A stretch of DNA of 64,000 bases from positions 992,001 to 1,056,000 of the forward strand of contig NZ_OY762656.1 of NCBI RefSeq assembly GCF_963666255.1, given 5' to 3'. A program made the translations under genes and the position numbers. Shown piece by piece: positions 62,429 through 64,000 of the stretch. This stretch comes from an uncultured Propionivibrio sp. (lineage in GTDB: Bacteria > Pseudomonadota > Gammaproteobacteria > Burkholderiales > Rhodocyclaceae). Each line of letters starts with the position of its first letter. Within the stretch, counting starts at the first letter, position 1. Under the pieces are notes generated by a model that had not been told where the DNA came from, ran no database searches, and saw only the letters and a program-made list of their open reading frames with translations.

Positions 62429-62892
62429 TGTTTCACCGTTTTGGCCGTGGCCTCGATCATGGCCTTGTTGGCCTGGGCGTCGCCGACGGCCTTGGCGGCT
62501 TCCGGCGGCATGTAGTTCTCGTCGTGCTTGGCCAGCACCTCGGAGGCGGTGAACAGGCCGTCGTCGCCGAGCTTGCCCTGGGCGACGGCGCCTTTGCCCT
62601 CCTTGAAGAGGTCGGGCAGGATGCCCTTGTAGCGGACCGGCATGTCATGGGCCGTGTCGGTCATGACGAAGGCGATGGTGACGCCGTCGGCCTCGCGGCG
62701 CAGCGACCCTTCCTTGACCAGCCCGCCGATGCGGAAAGCCTTGCCTTTCGGCGCTTCTCCGGTGGCGACCTGGGTCGGCGAGAAGAAGAAAACGAGGTTG
62801 CTGCGGAAGGCGTTCAGGACCAGGGCAGCGACGAGACCAAGAATGACGAGTCCGGCGGCGATGAGCAGCAGGCGTTTATGGCGGGTTTTCAA
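62425..62892 (-). CDS. ccmE: Haem chaperone CcmE
   Basis: A 155-residue periplasmic haem carrier with one N-terminal helix (residues 7-27). [15 protein letters not shown] and [20 protein letters not shown]-type OB-fold segments are followed by [13 protein letters not shown], whose histidine binds haem covalently. Overlaps ccmD and ccmF by 4 bp. Confidence 0.95.
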   Translation of the reverse strand: MKTRHKRLLLIAAGLVILGLVAALVLNAFRSNLVFFFSPTQVATGEAPKGKAFRIGGLVKEGSLRREADGVTIAFVMTDTAHDMPVRYKGILPDLFKEGKGAVAQGKLGDDGLFTASEVLAKHDENYMPPEAAKAVGDAQANKAMIEATAKTVKQ

Positions 62893-63089
62893 TGGCTTTC
62901 CTCACGTGAAGCGGGGTCGAGTTTTTCCGCGCGCAGTTGCCGGCGCAGACGGTCGGTCAGTTGCCTGCGACCGCGGACGAGCAGGACCGGTTCCAGAATC
63001 ATGACGAGTGCCATGACGATGAACGATCCCCAGACGTAGAGGCCATGGTTTCCCATGGCGAGAAAATCGGACAGGCTGTTCCAGTACAT
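62889..63089 (-). CDS. ccmD: Small membrane protein CcmD
   Basis: A 66-residue single-helix protein: [20 protein letters not shown] at residues 9-28 is the CcmD signature, followed by an Arg-rich cytoplasmic tail ([15 protein letters not shown]). It helps release holo-CcmE from CcmABC. A longer open frame upstream lies within ccmC and is rejected; it starts 2 bp after the ccmC stop. Confidence 0.92.
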   Translation of the reverse strand: MYWNSLSDFLAMGNHGLYVWGSFIVMALVMILEPVLLVRGRRQLTDRLRRQLRAEKLDPASREESH

Positions 63090-63091
63090 GC

Positions 63092-63835
63092 TCACTTCTC
63101 CTGGGCGAGTTCGGCCTTGACCCACTCGGTATGGCGTTCGCGTTCCAGCATGATCTTGCGAACGCGCATCAGCGCGACGGCGATGGCATACATCCAGCAG
63201 GCCAGCGCGCAGAGCAGCATGCCGACGAGCATGACCTTGGCCATCGACGACTTGGCAATATTGACGGTCGAGCCCTGATGCAGCGTGTTCCACCACTTGA
63301 CCGAGAAATAGATGATTGGCACGTTAACGACGCCGACCAGCGCCAGAATCGCACCGGCCTTGTCGGCGCGGCGCGGATCGTCAATCGATGCCTGCAGGGC
63401 GATGAAGCCGACATAGAGGAAGAGCAGGATCAGCTCCGAGGTGAGACGCGCATCCCACACCCACCAGGCGCCCCACATCGGTTTGCCCCAGAGCGCGCCG
63501 GTCCACAGCGAAAGGAAGGCGAACAGCGCGCCGGTCGGCGCCAGCGCCTGCGCCATCATCGCCGACAGGCGGAAGTTGAAGGCGAGTCCGAGCGCTGCCC
63601 AGAACGCCATGACCAGATAGATGAACATCGACATCCACGAGGCCGGCACGTGCAGGAAGATGATGCGGTAGCCCTCGCCCTGCTGCGCGTCTGTCGGCGC
63701 GATCAGGAAGCCAACGGTCAGGCCGGCGATGCCGAACAGCGCGGCAAGCGCCCAGAACCAGGGAATCATTTTGCCGGCGAGCGGATAGAAGGTTTGCGGG
63801 CTCGAAAAATGGTACCAGTTGAAGCCTTTTGACAT
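63092..63835 (-). CDS. ccmC: Haem exporter protein CcmC
   Basis: A 247-residue protein with six helices and the WWD haem-binding motif GAWWVWDARLTSELILLFLY near residue 122. It loads haem onto CcmE. Conserved histidines are seen in IIFLHVPASWMSM and WNTLHQGST. It begins 8 bp after the ccmB stop codon. Confidence 0.96.
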   Translation of the reverse strand: MSKGFNWYHFSSPQTFYPLAGKMIPWFWALAALFGIAGLTVGFLIAPTDAQQGEGYRIIFLHVPASWMSMFIYLVMAFWAALGLAFNFRLSAMMAQALAPTGALFAFLSLWTGALWGKPMWGAWWVWDARLTSELILLFLYVGFIALQASIDDPRRADKAGAILALVGVVNVPIIYFSVKWWNTLHQGSTVNIAKSSMAKVMLVGMLLCALACWMYAIAVALMRVRKIMLERERHTEWVKAELAQEK

Positions 63836-63843
63836 GGGCTGAA

Positions 63844-64000
63844 TTACTCCAAAGCGATGCGCAGTGCGGCTGCGGTGGGCCAGGGGGCGAAAAAGACGCC
63901 GGCCAGCGTCAGCGCGCCGAGCAGCGACAGATGCGCCTGGGCGCCGACGCCGGTGACGGTAGCCTCGACGGCGCCGGCCCCGAATATTAGCACCGGAATA
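63844..64000 (-). CDS. ccmB: Haem exporter protein CcmB, C-terminal end (cut by window edge)
   Basis: Only about 51 codons are visible, ending LSLLGALTLAGVFFAPWPTA then AALRIALE and a TAA stop. This matches the last helix and tail of CcmB, and its place directly before ccmC agrees. The rest of the gene, and presumably ccmA, lie to the right of the window. Confidence 0.88.
   Translation of the reverse strand, partial: IPVLIFGAGAVEATVTGVGAQAHLSLLGALTLAGVFFAPWPTAAALRIALE

Overview
The window is 64 kb of GC-rich, densely coded bacterial chromosome with no rRNA, tRNA, CRISPR array, insertion sequence or phage gene that I could recognise. The gene set suggests a Betaproteobacterium, probably of the Rhodocyclales (Propionivibrio, Dechloromonas or Accumulibacter type). 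Supporting genes are gmk-rpoZ-spoT, a ccmBCDEFGHI cytochrome c maturation operon, PPi-dependent phosphofructokinase, TRAP and tripartite tricarboxylate transporters, and an frdABCD fumarate reductase. The assignment rests on gene content, not on a database comparison.

Layout. 1-8.7 kb: end of a large FAD oxidoreductase gene, a YqaA-like membrane protein, amino-acid genes (ilvA, cysK, a MalY/PatB-type C-S lyase), a PAS-GGDEF-EAL signalling protein and a 2-hydroxyacid dehydrogenase. 8.8-17.5 kb: a C4-dicarboxylate-type module made of a FixJ-like response regulator, a TRAP transporter with two different solute-binding proteins (dctP, dctQ, dctM, dctP2) and a large Cache-PAS hybrid histidine kinase. 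17.5-26.1 kb: housekeeping genes (5-formyl-THF cyclo-ligase, slt, an NDUFA9-like protein, a GST, cca, a MidA-like methyltransferase) and cobinamide salvage (cobC, cobS, cobU).

26.2-37.0 kb is the most unusual part. Fourteen consecutive genes encode exported or envelope proteins in three transcription units. They include a CsgG/HfaB-like lipoprotein with a DUF4384 domain, a second CsgG/LpoB-like protein, an LpoB-like lipoprotein, a COG3014-like lipoprotein, a caspase-like protease fused to a YcfL-like (DUF1425) domain, an OmpA-type peptidoglycan anchor, a small HExxH protein and several very small secreted proteins. Three of the small proteins share an Asn/Gly-rich repeat (GNTNI..A.N.N..A.G..N.A). 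This looks like an undescribed curli-like secretion or envelope-fibre system.

37.2-41.1 kb: gmk, rpoZ, spoT and tatD. 41.4-44.7 kb: frdABCD. 44.8-50.9 kb: a SorC-type regulator, then a GntR/FCD regulator divergent from a pdxA2-tctC-tctB-tctA catabolic and uptake operon. 51-58 kb: transketolase and PPi-PFK on the minus strand, divergent from transaldolase, then NAD-malic enzyme. 58.2-64 kb: the ccm operon on the minus strand, running off the right edge inside ccmB.

A possible link between distant parts is a dyad CTAC-N8-GTAG in front of frdA and twice between tal and maeA, with related half-sites directly after the FixJ-like regulator and upstream of the TRAP operon. All flanking genes concern C4-dicarboxylates, so it is a candidate operator for the two-component system in this window.
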